Shown piece by piece: positions 48,054-57,807 of a stretch of 64,000 nt of DNA. Made by a program: the position numbers and the translations under genes. The stretch's first letter is position 1. The number at the start of each line of letters is the position of its first letter. Origin of the DNA: Halomonas almeriensis. Lineage in GTDB: Bacteria; Pseudomonadota; Gammaproteobacteria; Pseudomonadales; Halomonadaceae. The DNA is taken from the NCBI RefSeq assembly GCF_030409235.1, contig NZ_JAUFPO010000002.1, positions 1 to 64,000 of the forward strand, in the 5' to 3' direction. Under the pieces are notes generated by a model. It made no database searches and was not told the origin of the DNA. It saw only the letters and a list, made by a program, of their open reading frames with translations.

Positions 48054-49202
48054 TCAGCGGCGCAGCCCGGTCAGGGCGTGCCGCAATGTGGCGAGGGTCC
48101 GGTCGATATCGTCCGCGGTGGTGAAGCGCCCCAGGCTGAAGCGCAGCGAGGCCAGTGCCAGCGCTCGCGACACCCCGATCTCCCTTAGTACATAGGATGG
48201 CTCGACACTGGCGGAGTTGCAGGCCGAGCCGGTCGAAACGGCGATGTTGCGCAGCGCCATCAAAAGCGATTCGCCATCGACCCCGGAAAACCCCAGATTG
48301 ATGATGTTCGGGACCGAGGCCTCGGTGGTCGAATTGAGATGGATACCCGGAAGGTCGGCCAGCCCCTCCAGGAAACGCGCCTGCAGTGCCTCTATGCGAG
48401 CCTGATCGGCCTCACCTTCGCGGCCGGCGATGGCAAAGGCCTCGCCCATCCCGGCGATCTGGTGGGTCGGCAGGGTGCCGGAGCGCATGCCGCGCTCGTG
48501 GCCGCCCCCATGAATCAGGGCCTCGAGCCGGATGTCCGGCGAGCGCTTCACATACAGGGCGCCGACGCCCTTGGGACCATACGCCTTGTGGCCGGAGAGC
48601 GACATCAGATCGATGCCCAGCTCGGCCACGTTCAGGGGCAGGCGCCCGACCGCCTGGGCGGCGTCGGTGTGGAAGAGCGCGCCGGCCGCGTGGGCGGCGG
48701 CTGCCAGACCCGCCAGATCATTGATGCTGCCCAGTTCGTTGTTCACCGCCATCAGCGAGACCAGCACGGTGTCGTCGCGCAGCAAGGCCTTAAGCGACTC
48801 CGGCGTGATGCGGCCGCTGCCGTCGGGCGTCAGCCAGCTCACCTCGCAGCCCTCTTTTTCCAGCGCCAGGGCGGTGTCGATGATCGCCTTGTGCTCGATG
48901 GTCGAGGTCACCAGGTGCCGGCCCCGCTCGCGGCCGGCGCGCATGAGGCCGATCAGTGCCAGGTTGTCGGCCTCTGTGGCGCCGCTGGTCCAGACGATCT
49001 CGCGCGGGTCGGCGCCAATCCGGTCGGCGACCTGGCGGCGCGCGCTCTCGACGGCCTGTTCGGCCTGCCAGCCGGGCATGTGACTGCGCGAGGCGGGGTT
49101 GGCGAACACACCGTCGAGTGTCAGGTGCCGGCTCATGACCTCGGCGACCCGGGGGTCGACGGGCGTGGTGGCCGCATAGTCGAGGTAGATGGAACCGCTC
49201 AT
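48054..49202 (-). CDS. iscS: Cysteine desulfurase IscS (short C-terminus)
   Basis: This 382-residue PLP enzyme (E. coli: 404) takes sulfur from cysteine. The PLP Lys is in SLSGHKAYGPKG, and the persulfide Cys is residue 328, in STGSACNSASVEPSYVLRE, the same number as in E. coli. The protein ends soon after RFSLGRFTTADDIDRTLATL; the last about 22 residues of E. coli IscS, a segment that binds IscU, are absent. The start ATG at 49202 begins MSGSIYLDYAATTPVDPRVAEVM. It follows iscR by 91 bp and precedes iscA by 22 bp. Confidence 0.96.
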   Translation of the reverse strand: MSGSIYLDYAATTPVDPRVAEVMSRHLTLDGVFANPASRSHMPGWQAEQAVESARRQVADRIGADPREIVWTSGATEADNLALIGLMRAGRERGRHLVTSTIEHKAIIDTALALEKEGCEVSWLTPDGSGRITPESLKALLRDDTVLVSLMAVNNELGSINDLAGLAAAAHAAGALFHTDAAQAVGRLPLNVAELGIDLMSLSGHKAYGPKGVGALYVKRSPDIRLEALIHGGGHERGMRSGTLPTHQIAGMGEAFAIAGREGEADQARIEALQARFLEGLADLPGIHLNSTTEASVPNIINLGFSGVDGESLLMALRNIAVSTGSACNSASVEPSYVLREIGVSRALALASLRFSLGRFTTADDIDRTLATLRHALTGLRR

Positions 49203-49293
49203 CGGCGATGAACCCTTGATTCTTGCCGGTGGCTCGAGGGTCGAGCCGCCTGGCGAGGCCTTGGTTGAATCGGTGTCCGCACCCGTTCGTTCT

Positions 49294-49761
49294 TCAGGGC
49301 GATGACGCCGGAATCTGCTTGTCGGCCACACGACGCTGCCGTGTGGCAATCGCCTGGAATTCGTCGCGACCGGCCAGCTGGCCCAAGGTCACGCCATCCA
49401 GGAAGCCGTGAATCTGCTCGGACAGCTCGTACCAGAGGTGGTGGGTCAGGCAGGTATCGCCCTGCTGACAATCCGACATGCCACCACAGCGCGTGGCATC
49501 CACCGATTCGTCGACGGCATCGATGACCCGCGCCACCGAGATCTTCGTGGCCGGCTCGGTCAGTAGATAGCCGCCGCCCGGGCCACGCACGCTGCCGACC
49601 AGGCCGTTGCGCCGCAGACGGGCAAACAGCTGTTCCAGGTAGGACAGCGAAATTTCCTGGCGCCTGGCGATATCGGCCAGGCAGATGGGCCCCTGGTCGG
49701 CATGCATCGCCAGGTCCAGCATGGCGGTGACGGCGTAGCGTCCCTTGGTGGTCAGGCGCAT
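49294..49761 (-). CDS. iscR: Fe-S-responsive transcription regulator IscR
   Basis: This 155-residue Rrf2-family repressor has a winged helix-turn-helix ([20 protein letters not shown]...) and the [2Fe-2S] ligands Cys92, Cys98, Cys104 and His107, all at the canonical positions. Holo-IscR normally represses the isc operon, linking cluster status to supply. A candidate type-1 IscR site overlaps its promoter. With iscU missing, its cluster must come from another route, perhaps SUF. Confidence 0.97.
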   Translation of the reverse strand: MRLTTKGRYAVTAMLDLAMHADQGPICLADIARRQEISLSYLEQLFARLRRNGLVGSVRGPGGGYLLTEPATKISVARVIDAVDESVDATRCGGMSDCQQGDTCLTHHLWYELSEQIHGFLDGVTLGQLAGRDEFQAIATRQRRVADKQIPASSP

Positions 49762-49829
49762 GGTCCTTCACCTCGGCACCGGGGTGGACGTTGGAAACAG
49801 CGGCGCGCGAAGCCGCCGATCAACCTGTC

Positions 49830-49859
49830 ATTATGATAAAGACCCAGTAGATCGGTCAA
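49830..49859 (-). promoter_or_regulatory. iscR promoter with candidate IscR type-1 site
   Basis: On the minus strand TTGACC (49859-49854) is 18 bp from CATAAT (49835-49830). The stretch TTGACCGATCTACTGGGT overlapping the -35 resembles the type-1 IscR motif, with mismatches. This would allow autoregulation. Confidence 0.45.
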
Positions 49860-50794
49860 CCATTGTGCCCGGTGTCCTTGCGGGTTCGGGTGGCGCTTGG
49901 TTCGTCCGTCTCCTCGGATGGCGAACCATCGGCTGGTTCAGAGGCGGGTGTCGGGGCATAGTCCGAGGTTTTCGGTGTTGCCGTGCGGTCGTCGGCAGGC
50001 GCACAGCCGTGGTCGATGCCTTCCAGGATGTCGGCGAAATCCTCGTCACGCAGTTCGGGCAACCGGCCATCGCGGAAGCCGGCGTCGATCTGGCGCAGCG
50101 TCGCGCACATCTGCTCGATGCGCTCATCGACCTGATGCATGTGATCGAGCATGGCCTGCATGGAGCGGGCCACCGGATCCGGCATGTCCTGGCTGACGCC
50201 ATAGGCATCGAACCCGAACTTGCGGCACATGGCCTCGCGACGTTCGGGGTCGACCTGCAGGGCGTCTTCGGTATCCGGGTCGCTGCGCTGCACCACCTTG
50301 CCGGGAATCCCGACCACGGTGGCGCCGGCCGGCACTTCCTTGGTGATCACCGCATTGGAGCCGACCTTGGCGCCGGCGCCCACGGTGAAGGGGCCGAGGA
50401 TCTTGGCCCCGGCACCGACGATCACGCCATCCCCCAGGGTGGGGTGGCGCTTGCCATCCTGCCAGCTCGTGCCGCCCAGGGTGACGCCTTGATAGAGAGT
50501 GACATCATCACCCACTTCGGCCGTCTCGCCGATCACCACACCCATGCCATGGTCGATGAAGAAGCGCCGGCCGATGTTTGCGCCGGGGTGGATCTCGATG
50601 CCGGTCAACCAGCGGCCCAGTGTCGACAGGGTGCGTGCCAGCCACTTGAGGTTGCGCCGCCACAGCCAGTGCCCGAGGCGATGCAGCAGCAGGGCATGCA
50701 GGCCCGGGTAGTTGGTCAGGACTTCGAGAAAGTTGCGCGCCGCCGGGTCACGGGCGAATACGCTGTTGATGTCCTCGCGCAGACGTTGAAACAT
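49856..50794 (-). CDS. cysE: Serine O-acetyltransferase CysE
   Basis: This 312-residue left-handed beta-helix enzyme makes O-acetylserine for cysteine synthesis. The hexapeptide region includes [44 protein letters not shown] with catalytic His and Asp residues, then [30 protein letters not shown]. After about residue 185 there is a C-terminal extension ending in an acidic Ser/Thr/Pro tail. CysE supplies cysteine, the IscS substrate; the cysE-iscR pairing fits this. Confidence 0.96.
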   Translation of the reverse strand: MFQRLREDINSVFARDPAARNFLEVLTNYPGLHALLLHRLGHWLWRRNLKWLARTLSTLGRWLTGIEIHPGANIGRRFFIDHGMGVVIGETAEVGDDVTLYQGVTLGGTSWQDGKRHPTLGDGVIVGAGAKILGPFTVGAGAKVGSNAVITKEVPAGATVVGIPGKVVQRSDPDTEDALQVDPERREAMCRKFGFDAYGVSQDMPDPVARSMQAMLDHMHQVDERIEQMCATLRQIDAGFRDGRLPELRDEDFADILEGIDHGCAPADDRTATPKTSDYAPTPASEPADGSPSEETDEPSATRTRKDTGHNG

Positions 50795-50867
50795 GCGGCG
50801 ATCCTTGGTTAAGGGCGAGTCTTGCCCTTCATGGTGGGGGGCACTCGGGGCGGGTTCAAGTCATGCA

Positions 50868-51641
50868 TCAGGAACCGGCATCCGGGGTATCCGACGAGTC
50901 CTGGCGGTCGCTGCTCGCTGCCTGACGCTGGGTGGCGGTCAGGATGCCGCGCAGGATGTTCATCTCCATGCGCTCGGGGCGGGCGCGCAACGTGAAGCGC
51001 CGCAGCCGCGCCATCAGCTGACGCGGCTGCGCCGGGTCATGAAAGCCGATGTCGATCAGGGTGCGTTCCAGGTGGTCGAAATAATGCTCGAGCTCCTGAT
51101 GGCTGGCCAGTGGCTCCGGCGCGGCCTCGTCGCCTGCCTCGGGGGCCTCCATGCACGCCAGCCGGCACTCGTAGGCCACGACCTGAATGGCGGCCGCCAG
51201 GTTCAGCGAGCTGAAGTCGGGGTTGGTGGGGATATGCACATGGGCGTGACAGCGCTGCATCTCGGCGTTGGTCAAGCCACTGTCCTCGCGGCCGAAGACC
51301 AGGGCCACGCGGCTTTCCTCGCCGGCCAACTCCGCCGGCAGACGTTCGCCGAGCTGTCGCGGCGTGGTCATCGGCCAGGGCAGGGTGCGCGAGCGGGCGC
51401 TGGCGCCCACCACCAGGGTGCACTCGCTGACGGCGTCCTCCAGGCTTGCGAAGGTTGGGGCCTGATGGACCAGGCGGTCGGCCCCTGACGCGCGGGACAC
51501 GGTCTCGGCCGTGATCGGCTCGCAGCGCGGGGCCACCAGCGCCAGGTCAGCGAGTCCCATGTTGTGCATGGCACGGGCCGTGCCGCCAATGTTGCCTGGA
51601 TGACTGGTGCCGACCAGCACGATACGTATGCGTTCGAGCAT
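50868..51641 (-). CDS. trmJ: tRNA (cytidine/uridine-2'-O-)-methyltransferase TrmJ
   Basis: This 257-residue SPOUT-family enzyme 2'-O-methylates position 32 of tRNAs. It begins IRIVLVGTSHPGNIGGTARAMHNMGL, then shows ALVFGREDSGLTNAEMQRC and HIPTNPDFSSLNLAAAIQV, the trefoil-knot SAM site. A C-terminal extension of about 90 residues follows. It is divergent from suhB; a 7-bp tandem array lies in the gap. Confidence 0.95.
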   Translation of the reverse strand: MLERIRIVLVGTSHPGNIGGTARAMHNMGLADLALVAPRCEPITAETVSRASGADRLVHQAPTFASLEDAVSECTLVVGASARSRTLPWPMTTPRQLGERLPAELAGEESRVALVFGREDSGLTNAEMQRCHAHVHIPTNPDFSSLNLAAAIQVVAYECRLACMEAPEAGDEAAPEPLASHQELEHYFDHLERTLIDIGFHDPAQPRQLMARLRRFTLRARPERMEMNILRGILTATQRQAASSDRQDSSDTPDAGS

Positions 51642-51696
51642 GGGGAGTTCCGGTTGGGGCTGTTAACGTCGCGAAAAGCGCAGTCTAGCATGCTGG

Positions 51697-51738
51697 CTTC
51701 GAGCTTCGAGCTTCGAGCTTCGAGCTTCGAGCTGCGTA
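51697..51738. repeat. 7-bp tandem array, unit CTTCGAG
   Basis: Five perfect CTTCGAG copies (51697-51731) and one variant CTGCGTA lie in the trmJ/suhB divergent gap. On the trmJ side a possible -10 (TAGACT, minus strand) lies just downstream, so the array may overlap the -35 zone. The unit differs from CTACGAG at 14411 by one base. Confidence 0.93.
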
Positions 51739-51897
51739 GCGCGCGCATGGCGTTTCTGATAGGATTCGTGCCACCAGTCGACGATAGCGTCGGCTCGGGG
51801 GAGTGGTCCGCCCGCGGCATAAGCGTTGCTGCGCCGCCAGGGCCGGCGCTTCCTCGCTTGCGTTCTTTAACATCACCGTGACTCCCAAGGCCTGATC

Positions 51898-52692
51898 ATG
51901 CATCCGATGGTCCAATTTGCACTGCGTGCTGCGCGCAGTGCCGGCGAGCAGTATCTGCGCGTTCGCGAGCGCATCGAAAATGCTCATGAAGAACATAACC
52001 TCGACAAGCTGCTCGAGGACACGGCGCGTAACGCCGAGACACTCATCCAGCGTCAGCTGGCGCGCGGGTACCCCCAGCATGGCGTCGTCGGCCGCTACAC
52101 CCCGCAACGTGACGGGGAGGGCGATGGCCGCGATGTGATATGGCAGATCGAACCCGTACATGGCTATTCCAACCTGACCGTGGCCGCCTCCGGCTTCGCG
52201 CTCTCGGTGGTCTGCATGGTCAAGGGCCGTCCGGAGCATGCGGTGATGATCTGCCCCTTCAGCGATGACGAATACCTGATGAGCCGCGGCCGTGGCGCCC
52301 AGCTCAACGGTAAGCGTATTCGTGTGCCCCGGCATTACGCCATCGAGGGCGCGCGCATTGCCATGGGGCTGCCCGAAGCCTCGCTGCGTTCGCGCCTGCA
52401 GCCGACTCATCTGACCCTGATCCAGCAGCTGGCGCCTCGCGTCGAGCTGATGCGGGCCTCGGGCAATGCCTTGATGGACATCGCCGAGCTGGCCTCTGGG
52501 CGTGCCGATGCCGCCTTTGTGCTGGGCATGGAAGAGCAGGAGATGCAGGTCGGCTCACTGATGCTCAAGGAAGCCGGTGCCCTGATGGGCATGCCCGATG
52601 GCCAGCCCACGGTGGCCACCAGCCAGCCGTTGATGGCCGCCGGCCCGCGTCTCTACAAGACGCTGGTCAAGCAGCTCAAGCCTCATTTCTGA
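51898..52692 (+). CDS. suhB: SuhB-like protein, likely catalytically dead
   Basis: This 264-residue member of the inositol monophosphatase fold aligns with E. coli SuhB from MHPMVQFALRAARSAGEQYL through GRGAQLNGKRIR to GRADAAFVLG. The metal-binding residues are replaced: Glu67 aligns with Arg66 (GRYT for TEES), Asp84 with Glu85, Asp87 with His88 (IEPVHGYS for IDPLDGTT) and Asp212 with Glu215 (QEMQVG for WDFAAG). Phosphatase activity is therefore unlikely. In E. coli SuhB works in the Nus antitermination complex on rRNA and a catalytically dead mutant still functions; that role may be the only one here. Confidence 0.92.
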   Translation: MHPMVQFALRAARSAGEQYLRVRERIENAHEEHNLDKLLEDTARNAETLIQRQLARGYPQHGVVGRYTPQRDGEGDGRDVIWQIEPVHGYSNLTVAASGFALSVVCMVKGRPEHAVMICPFSDDEYLMSRGRGAQLNGKRIRVPRHYAIEGARIAMGLPEASLRSRLQPTHLTLIQQLAPRVELMRASGNALMDIAELASGRADAAFVLGMEEQEMQVGSLMLKEAGALMGMPDGQPTVATSQPLMAAGPRLYKTLVKQLKPHF

Positions 52693-52848
52693 GTCGTCTG
52701 ACGCCGGGGCTGACGCCTCGGCTACATCGCGTTACGTTGTGGGACTGTTCGTGGTCGCTCACTGGGTGTAGGTTTAGGGGAGCCAGCCGCCAATGTGGCA
52801 GCTGGTTCATGCCCAGGGCCATGAACACCATCCGCGAGAGGAGTGACG

Positions 52849-53190
52849 ATGCAACCCCTCAGCTATTACTACTACAACGTGCTGGAAAGCCTCGAAAAGC
52901 CTTGTGATGTACCTGCTGCACACCTGCAGGAAGGCTATGATCTCCTGTACCACTATGGTGGTCGCGTGGAGATGGACCTGATGCGTCGGGCCGAGGCAGC
53001 CAGCGCCGAGAATGATCCACTTCACTGGCATGAAGCGCTGGACGACGAACAACGCGACAAGCTGCGACGAGCCTTCCAGGACGAGAATCCCGCCAAGATT
53101 CTCAAGGTGATGCAACGCAACGGCTATGCCAGCGTGCTCTATCACCACGCCCGTGAAGTGTTTCAACCCGATGCCCAGGGTGTCGCCTGA
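52849..53190 (+). CDS. Hypothetical protein, 113 aa
   Basis: Not recognised. It starts MQPLSYYYYNVLESLEKP, with AGAGGAG upstream of the ATG at 52849. It is rich in Tyr, His, Glu and Leu, with no signal or membrane segment, and looks all-helical. It follows suhB by 156 bp on the same strand and is separated from secF by a perfect bidirectional terminator. The clear ribosome site and terminator support a real gene. Confidence 0.75.
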   Translation: MQPLSYYYYNVLESLEKPCDVPAAHLQEGYDLLYHYGGRVEMDLMRRAEAASAENDPLHWHEALDDEQRDKLRRAFQDENPAKILKVMQRNGYASVLYHHAREVFQPDAQGVA

Positions 53191-53239
53191 GGCAGGTTCA
53201 GCGTTGTTGGCCACGGCTGCAACGTTTCGCCTGACACAA

Positions 53240-53275
53240 ACGCAAAACGCCACCCGATCGGGTGGCGTTTTGCGT
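53240..53275. terminator. Perfect 36-bp palindromic bidirectional terminator
   Basis: The 36 bases form a perfect palindrome centred at 53257/53258 (half-site ACGCAAAACGCCACCCGA). AAAAC and GTTTT at the outer stem give T-runs on both strands. It serves the unknown gene at 52849 and the convergent secF. Confidence 0.9.
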
Positions 53276-53303
53276 TGCGGCAGCGGTATCGGCGCCGCGC
53301 GAC

Positions 53304-54230
53304 TCAGGGCAGCTCTTCCTCGCCTTCTTCGTCGTCCTTCTGTGGCGGCATCAGGTCCACGCGCTGCAGCTTGAGCGGCAGCAGCAGGGCGGCGGAGACG
53401 TAGATGGACGAGAAGGTTCCCACCGCCACGCCGATCAACAACGCCACGGCGAAGAAGTGGATCATGTCGCCGCCGAGAAATACCAGGGCCAGCAGCACCA
53501 GCAGGGTCGTGCCGGATGTGGCCAGGGTCCGCGACAGCGTCTGGTTGATGGACTCATTGAAGATGGCCGGCATGTCATCGATACGCGAGGTGCGAATGTT
53601 TTCGCGAATGCGGTCATAGACCACGATAGTGTCGTTCAACGAGTAACCGATCACCGCCAGCACGGCAGCCAGCACGGTCAGGTCGAACTCGAAACCGAAC
53701 AGCGCGAAGACACCGATGACGATAACCACATCGTGGATCAGGGCCAGCAGGGCACCGATGGCGAACTTGTACTGGAAGCGAAAGGCCACGTAGAGCATCA
53801 CGATGCCCAGTGCCACCAGCATACCCATGCCGCTCTGGTCGCGCAGCTGATCGCCGACCTGGGCACCGACGAACTCGGCGCGTACCAGCTCGACATTGCT
53901 GCCGGATTGGCGCAGCAGGTCGACGATTTGATCGCCGACACCGGCCTCGAAGATTTCCTGCAGTCGAATCAGCACCTCGGTAGAAGTGCCGAACGTCTGC
54001 ACCACGACGTTCTGGAAGCCAGCGGCCTCCAGAGCCTCACGCACGGCGTCCAGCGCCGGTGCCGCGGCATAGCGCACCTCGACCAGGGTGCCGCCGGTAA
54101 AGTCCAGCCCCAGATTGAGGCCCTGCAGCGCCAGCGCGACCACCGACACCACCAGCAGAATGGCCGAGCTGATGAAGGCAAGGCGCCGTTTGCCCATGAA
54201 GTCGATCTGTCGATTGATGAGAGGTTGCAT
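53304..54230 (-). CDS. secF: Protein translocase subunit SecF
   Basis: This 308-residue membrane protein has six helices and a periplasmic loop. LALQGLNLGLDFTGGTLVEVRY is the family D1 motif, and DVVIVIGVFALFGFEFDLTVLAAVLAVIGYSLNDTIVVYDRIRENIR carries the D4 motif. With SecD it uses the proton motive force to pull proteins through SecYEG. The ATG at 54230 has AGGA seven bases before it; an upstream GTG is less likely. It follows secD by 9 bp. Confidence 0.97.
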   Translation of the reverse strand: MQPLINRQIDFMGKRRLAFISSAILLVVSVVALALQGLNLGLDFTGGTLVEVRYAAAPALDAVREALEAAGFQNVVVQTFGTSTEVLIRLQEIFEAGVGDQIVDLLRQSGSNVELVRAEFVGAQVGDQLRDQSGMGMLVALGIVMLYVAFRFQYKFAIGALLALIHDVVIVIGVFALFGFEFDLTVLAAVLAVIGYSLNDTIVVYDRIRENIRTSRIDDMPAIFNESINQTLSRTLATSGTTLLVLLALVFLGGDMIHFFAVALLIGVAVGTFSSIYVSAALLLPLKLQRVDLMPPQKDDEEGEEELP

Positions 54231-54239
54231 GGCCACTTC

Positions 54240-56090
54240 CTATATCCAGAGCTTTTTGATCGGCCGGCTGCCGTAACGCAGGTTGACCATGGCGCGTGTC
54301 ACCAGCAGGGCGGTGAACAGCGAGGTCAGGATGCCCAGCGATAGGGTTACGGCGAAGCCCTTGACCGGCCCGGTGCCGATCGAGAACAGGATCAACGCCA
54401 CCAGCAGGGTGGTGATATTGGCATCGACGATCGACGAGAAGGCGCGCTCGTAGCCCGCATGGATGGCCTGTGGGGCCGAGAGGCCATTGCGCAGCTCCTC
54501 GCGTATCCGCTCGAAGATCAGCACATTGGCGTCGACGGCCATGCCCAGCGTCAGCACGATACCGGCGATGCCCGGCAGGGTCAGGGTCGCGCCGAGCATC
54601 GACATGGCTGCCACCAGCAGGGTCAGGTTGAGCGCCAGGGCGATGTTGGCGAAGACCCCGAAGACCCGATAGCGCACCAGCATGAAGAGCACCACCAGCA
54701 GCAGGCCGATCTGCACCGACATGACGCCGCGCTCGATGTTCTCGGCACCGAGGCTCGGGCCGATGGTGCGCTCCTGAGCGAAGTACATCGGGGCGGCCAG
54801 CGAACCGGAACGCAGCAGCAGGGCCAGGTCGGCCGCCTCGGTGGGCGACTCCAAGCCGGTGATACGGAAGCTGTTGCCCAGCGCACTCTGGATGGTCGCC
54901 AGACTGATGATGCCGCGCTCGGTGTTCTGGGTGCGCACCGTGGTCTCTTCGCCGTTTTCCATCACGGTGCGTTCGCTCGAGTTGTGCTCGATGAACAGTA
55001 CCGCCATGTTGCGGCCGATGTTGGTGCGGGTGGCGCGGTTCATCAGGGTGCCGCCGGTGCCGTCCAGGTCGATGTTGACCTGCGGGCGGCCATTCTGGTC
55101 GAAGCCCTGGTTGGCGTTGGACACCCGGTCACCGGTGATGATGATGTCCTGCATCAGGGTGGCGCTGCGTGCCTGGTTGTTGCGGAACGGGAAACTCTCG
55201 GTTTCGGATTCCGGCGTATCCGGGCGCGCCTCGAGGCGGAATTCCAGGTTGGCCGTGGCGCCGATGATGCGCTTGGCCGCCGCGGTATCCTGAACGCCGG
55301 GGAGCTGTACCACGATGCGGTTGGGCCCCTGGCGCTGCACCAGCGGTTCGGAGACCCCCAGCTCGTTGACCCGGTTGCGCAGTGTGGTCAGGTTCTGGTT
55401 GACCGCATAGTCCTGGATCTCTTCCACCGCGACATCGTCCAGGGCGATTTCCAGGCCAGCGCCACGCGGGCGCTCGACATTGCTGTACTCGAAGTCCGGA
55501 TACTGCTGGCCGATCAGCCGCCGTGCCTCGCGGCGGTCTCCTTCGTTCATGAAGTCGAGGCTGATCGAACGCTCACCGATCTCGCTGTTGCGGTAGCGCA
55601 GGCGCTCGTCGCGCAGCATGTTGCGCATGGCGCTGGCATCGGATTCCAGCTGCTGGCTGATGGCCGCATCCATGTCGACTTCGAGCAGGAAGTGCACACC
55701 GCCGCGCAGGTCGAGGCCCAGCGTCATGGGTGACGCCGCCAGCGACTCGAGCCAGCCAGGGGTCGACTCGGCCAGGTTGAGCGCGGTGACATAGTCGTCA
55801 CTGAGCGACTCGCTGATCAGATCCCTTGCCCTGGCCTGATCATCGGCATTGGCCAGGCGGATCAGGACGCTCTTGGGCTGGCGCTCGATGGACTGGATGT
55901 TGATGCCGGCTTCGTCGAGGGTGGTCTCGAGGCGGTCGAGGCGTTGCTCGTCGAGCATGAACTCGCCGCGGTCACTACTGATCTGAACGGCCGGGTCAGC
56001 CGGGAAGAGGTTGGGCAGCGCATAGATCAGGCCGACGACAAGGACTAGAAGTATCAGCAGATACTTCCACAGGGGGTAACGATTGAGCAT
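54240..56090 (-). CDS. secD: Protein translocase subunit SecD
   Basis: This 616-residue protein starts with MLNRYPLWKYLLILLVLVVGLIYALPNLF (membrane anchor). It has a large periplasmic P1 domain with DLRGGVHFLLEVDMD (D1-like) and the RIVVQLPGVQD segment, and five C-terminal helices with VLTLGMAVDANVLIFERIREELRNG and the closing SIVDANITTLLVALILF. Gene order yajC-secD-secF is conserved. Confidence 0.98.
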   Translation of the reverse strand: MLNRYPLWKYLLILLVLVVGLIYALPNLFPADPAVQISSDRGEFMLDEQRLDRLETTLDEAGINIQSIERQPKSVLIRLANADDQARARDLISESLSDDYVTALNLAESTPGWLESLAASPMTLGLDLRGGVHFLLEVDMDAAISQQLESDASAMRNMLRDERLRYRNSEIGERSISLDFMNEGDRREARRLIGQQYPDFEYSNVERPRGAGLEIALDDVAVEEIQDYAVNQNLTTLRNRVNELGVSEPLVQRQGPNRIVVQLPGVQDTAAAKRIIGATANLEFRLEARPDTPESETESFPFRNNQARSATLMQDIIITGDRVSNANQGFDQNGRPQVNIDLDGTGGTLMNRATRTNIGRNMAVLFIEHNSSERTVMENGEETTVRTQNTERGIISLATIQSALGNSFRITGLESPTEAADLALLLRSGSLAAPMYFAQERTIGPSLGAENIERGVMSVQIGLLLVVLFMLVRYRVFGVFANIALALNLTLLVAAMSMLGATLTLPGIAGIVLTLGMAVDANVLIFERIREELRNGLSAPQAIHAGYERAFSSIVDANITTLLVALILFSIGTGPVKGFAVTLSLGILTSLFTALLVTRAMVNLRYGSRPIKKLWI

Positions 56091-56227
56091 GGGGGCCCTG
56101 CCCTCAGGTTGCTGATGATGGTGACGGGCGTTAGGTCATCACGAGCACCGGGCGGAGCCGGTCGGCCGGGCCCCGCCGCGGCGGTCGCAGGGCAGCCCGC
56201 ACCGTCAGGCGATGCGGGCATGTCTGC

Positions 56228-56566
56228 TTAGATGGACTTGAGCGTGCCCTTGGGGAGGACGTTGGCCACGGCATTCTTCTGAACGCTGACCTCGGTGCCC
56301 TCGGCGATTTCCATGGACAGGAACTCGCTGTCGTCGCTGACCTTGGTGATGCGCCCCAGCATGCCACCGCCGATGACGATCTCGTCACCCTTGGAAAGGC
56401 CGGCGATCAGGTTCTTGTGCTGCTTGGCACGCTTGGCCTGCGGGCGCCACAGCAGAAAGTAGAAGATCAGCACGAAGCCGACCAGCATCACGATCTGGGC
56501 GATGCCACCGCCCGCTGCGGCGCCGGCATCCTGTGCCTGGGCCGGGGAAATGAAGAAGTCCAGCAT
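56228..56566 (-). CDS. yajC: Preprotein translocase subunit YajC
   Basis: This 112-residue protein has one N-terminal membrane helix (QIVMLVGFVLIFYFLLWRPQAKRAKQH) and a small cytosolic beta domain with GDEIVIGGGMLGRITKVSDD, as in E. coli YajC. It associates with SecDF. It precedes secD by 137 bp and follows tgt by 80 bp. Confidence 0.96.
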   Translation of the reverse strand: MLDFFISPAQAQDAGAAAGGGIAQIVMLVGFVLIFYFLLWRPQAKRAKQHKNLIAGLSKGDEIVIGGGMLGRITKVSDDSEFLSMEIAEGTEVSVQKNAVANVLPKGTLKSI

Positions 56567-56646
56567 TTACGACAATCTCCTGAGTCGTGGTGAAGAAAGT
56601 GGCGCCCTCGGGGCGCTCGCAACCGGCCTGCAAGGTCGACCAGTCG

Positions 56647-57807
<1,161 letters not shown>

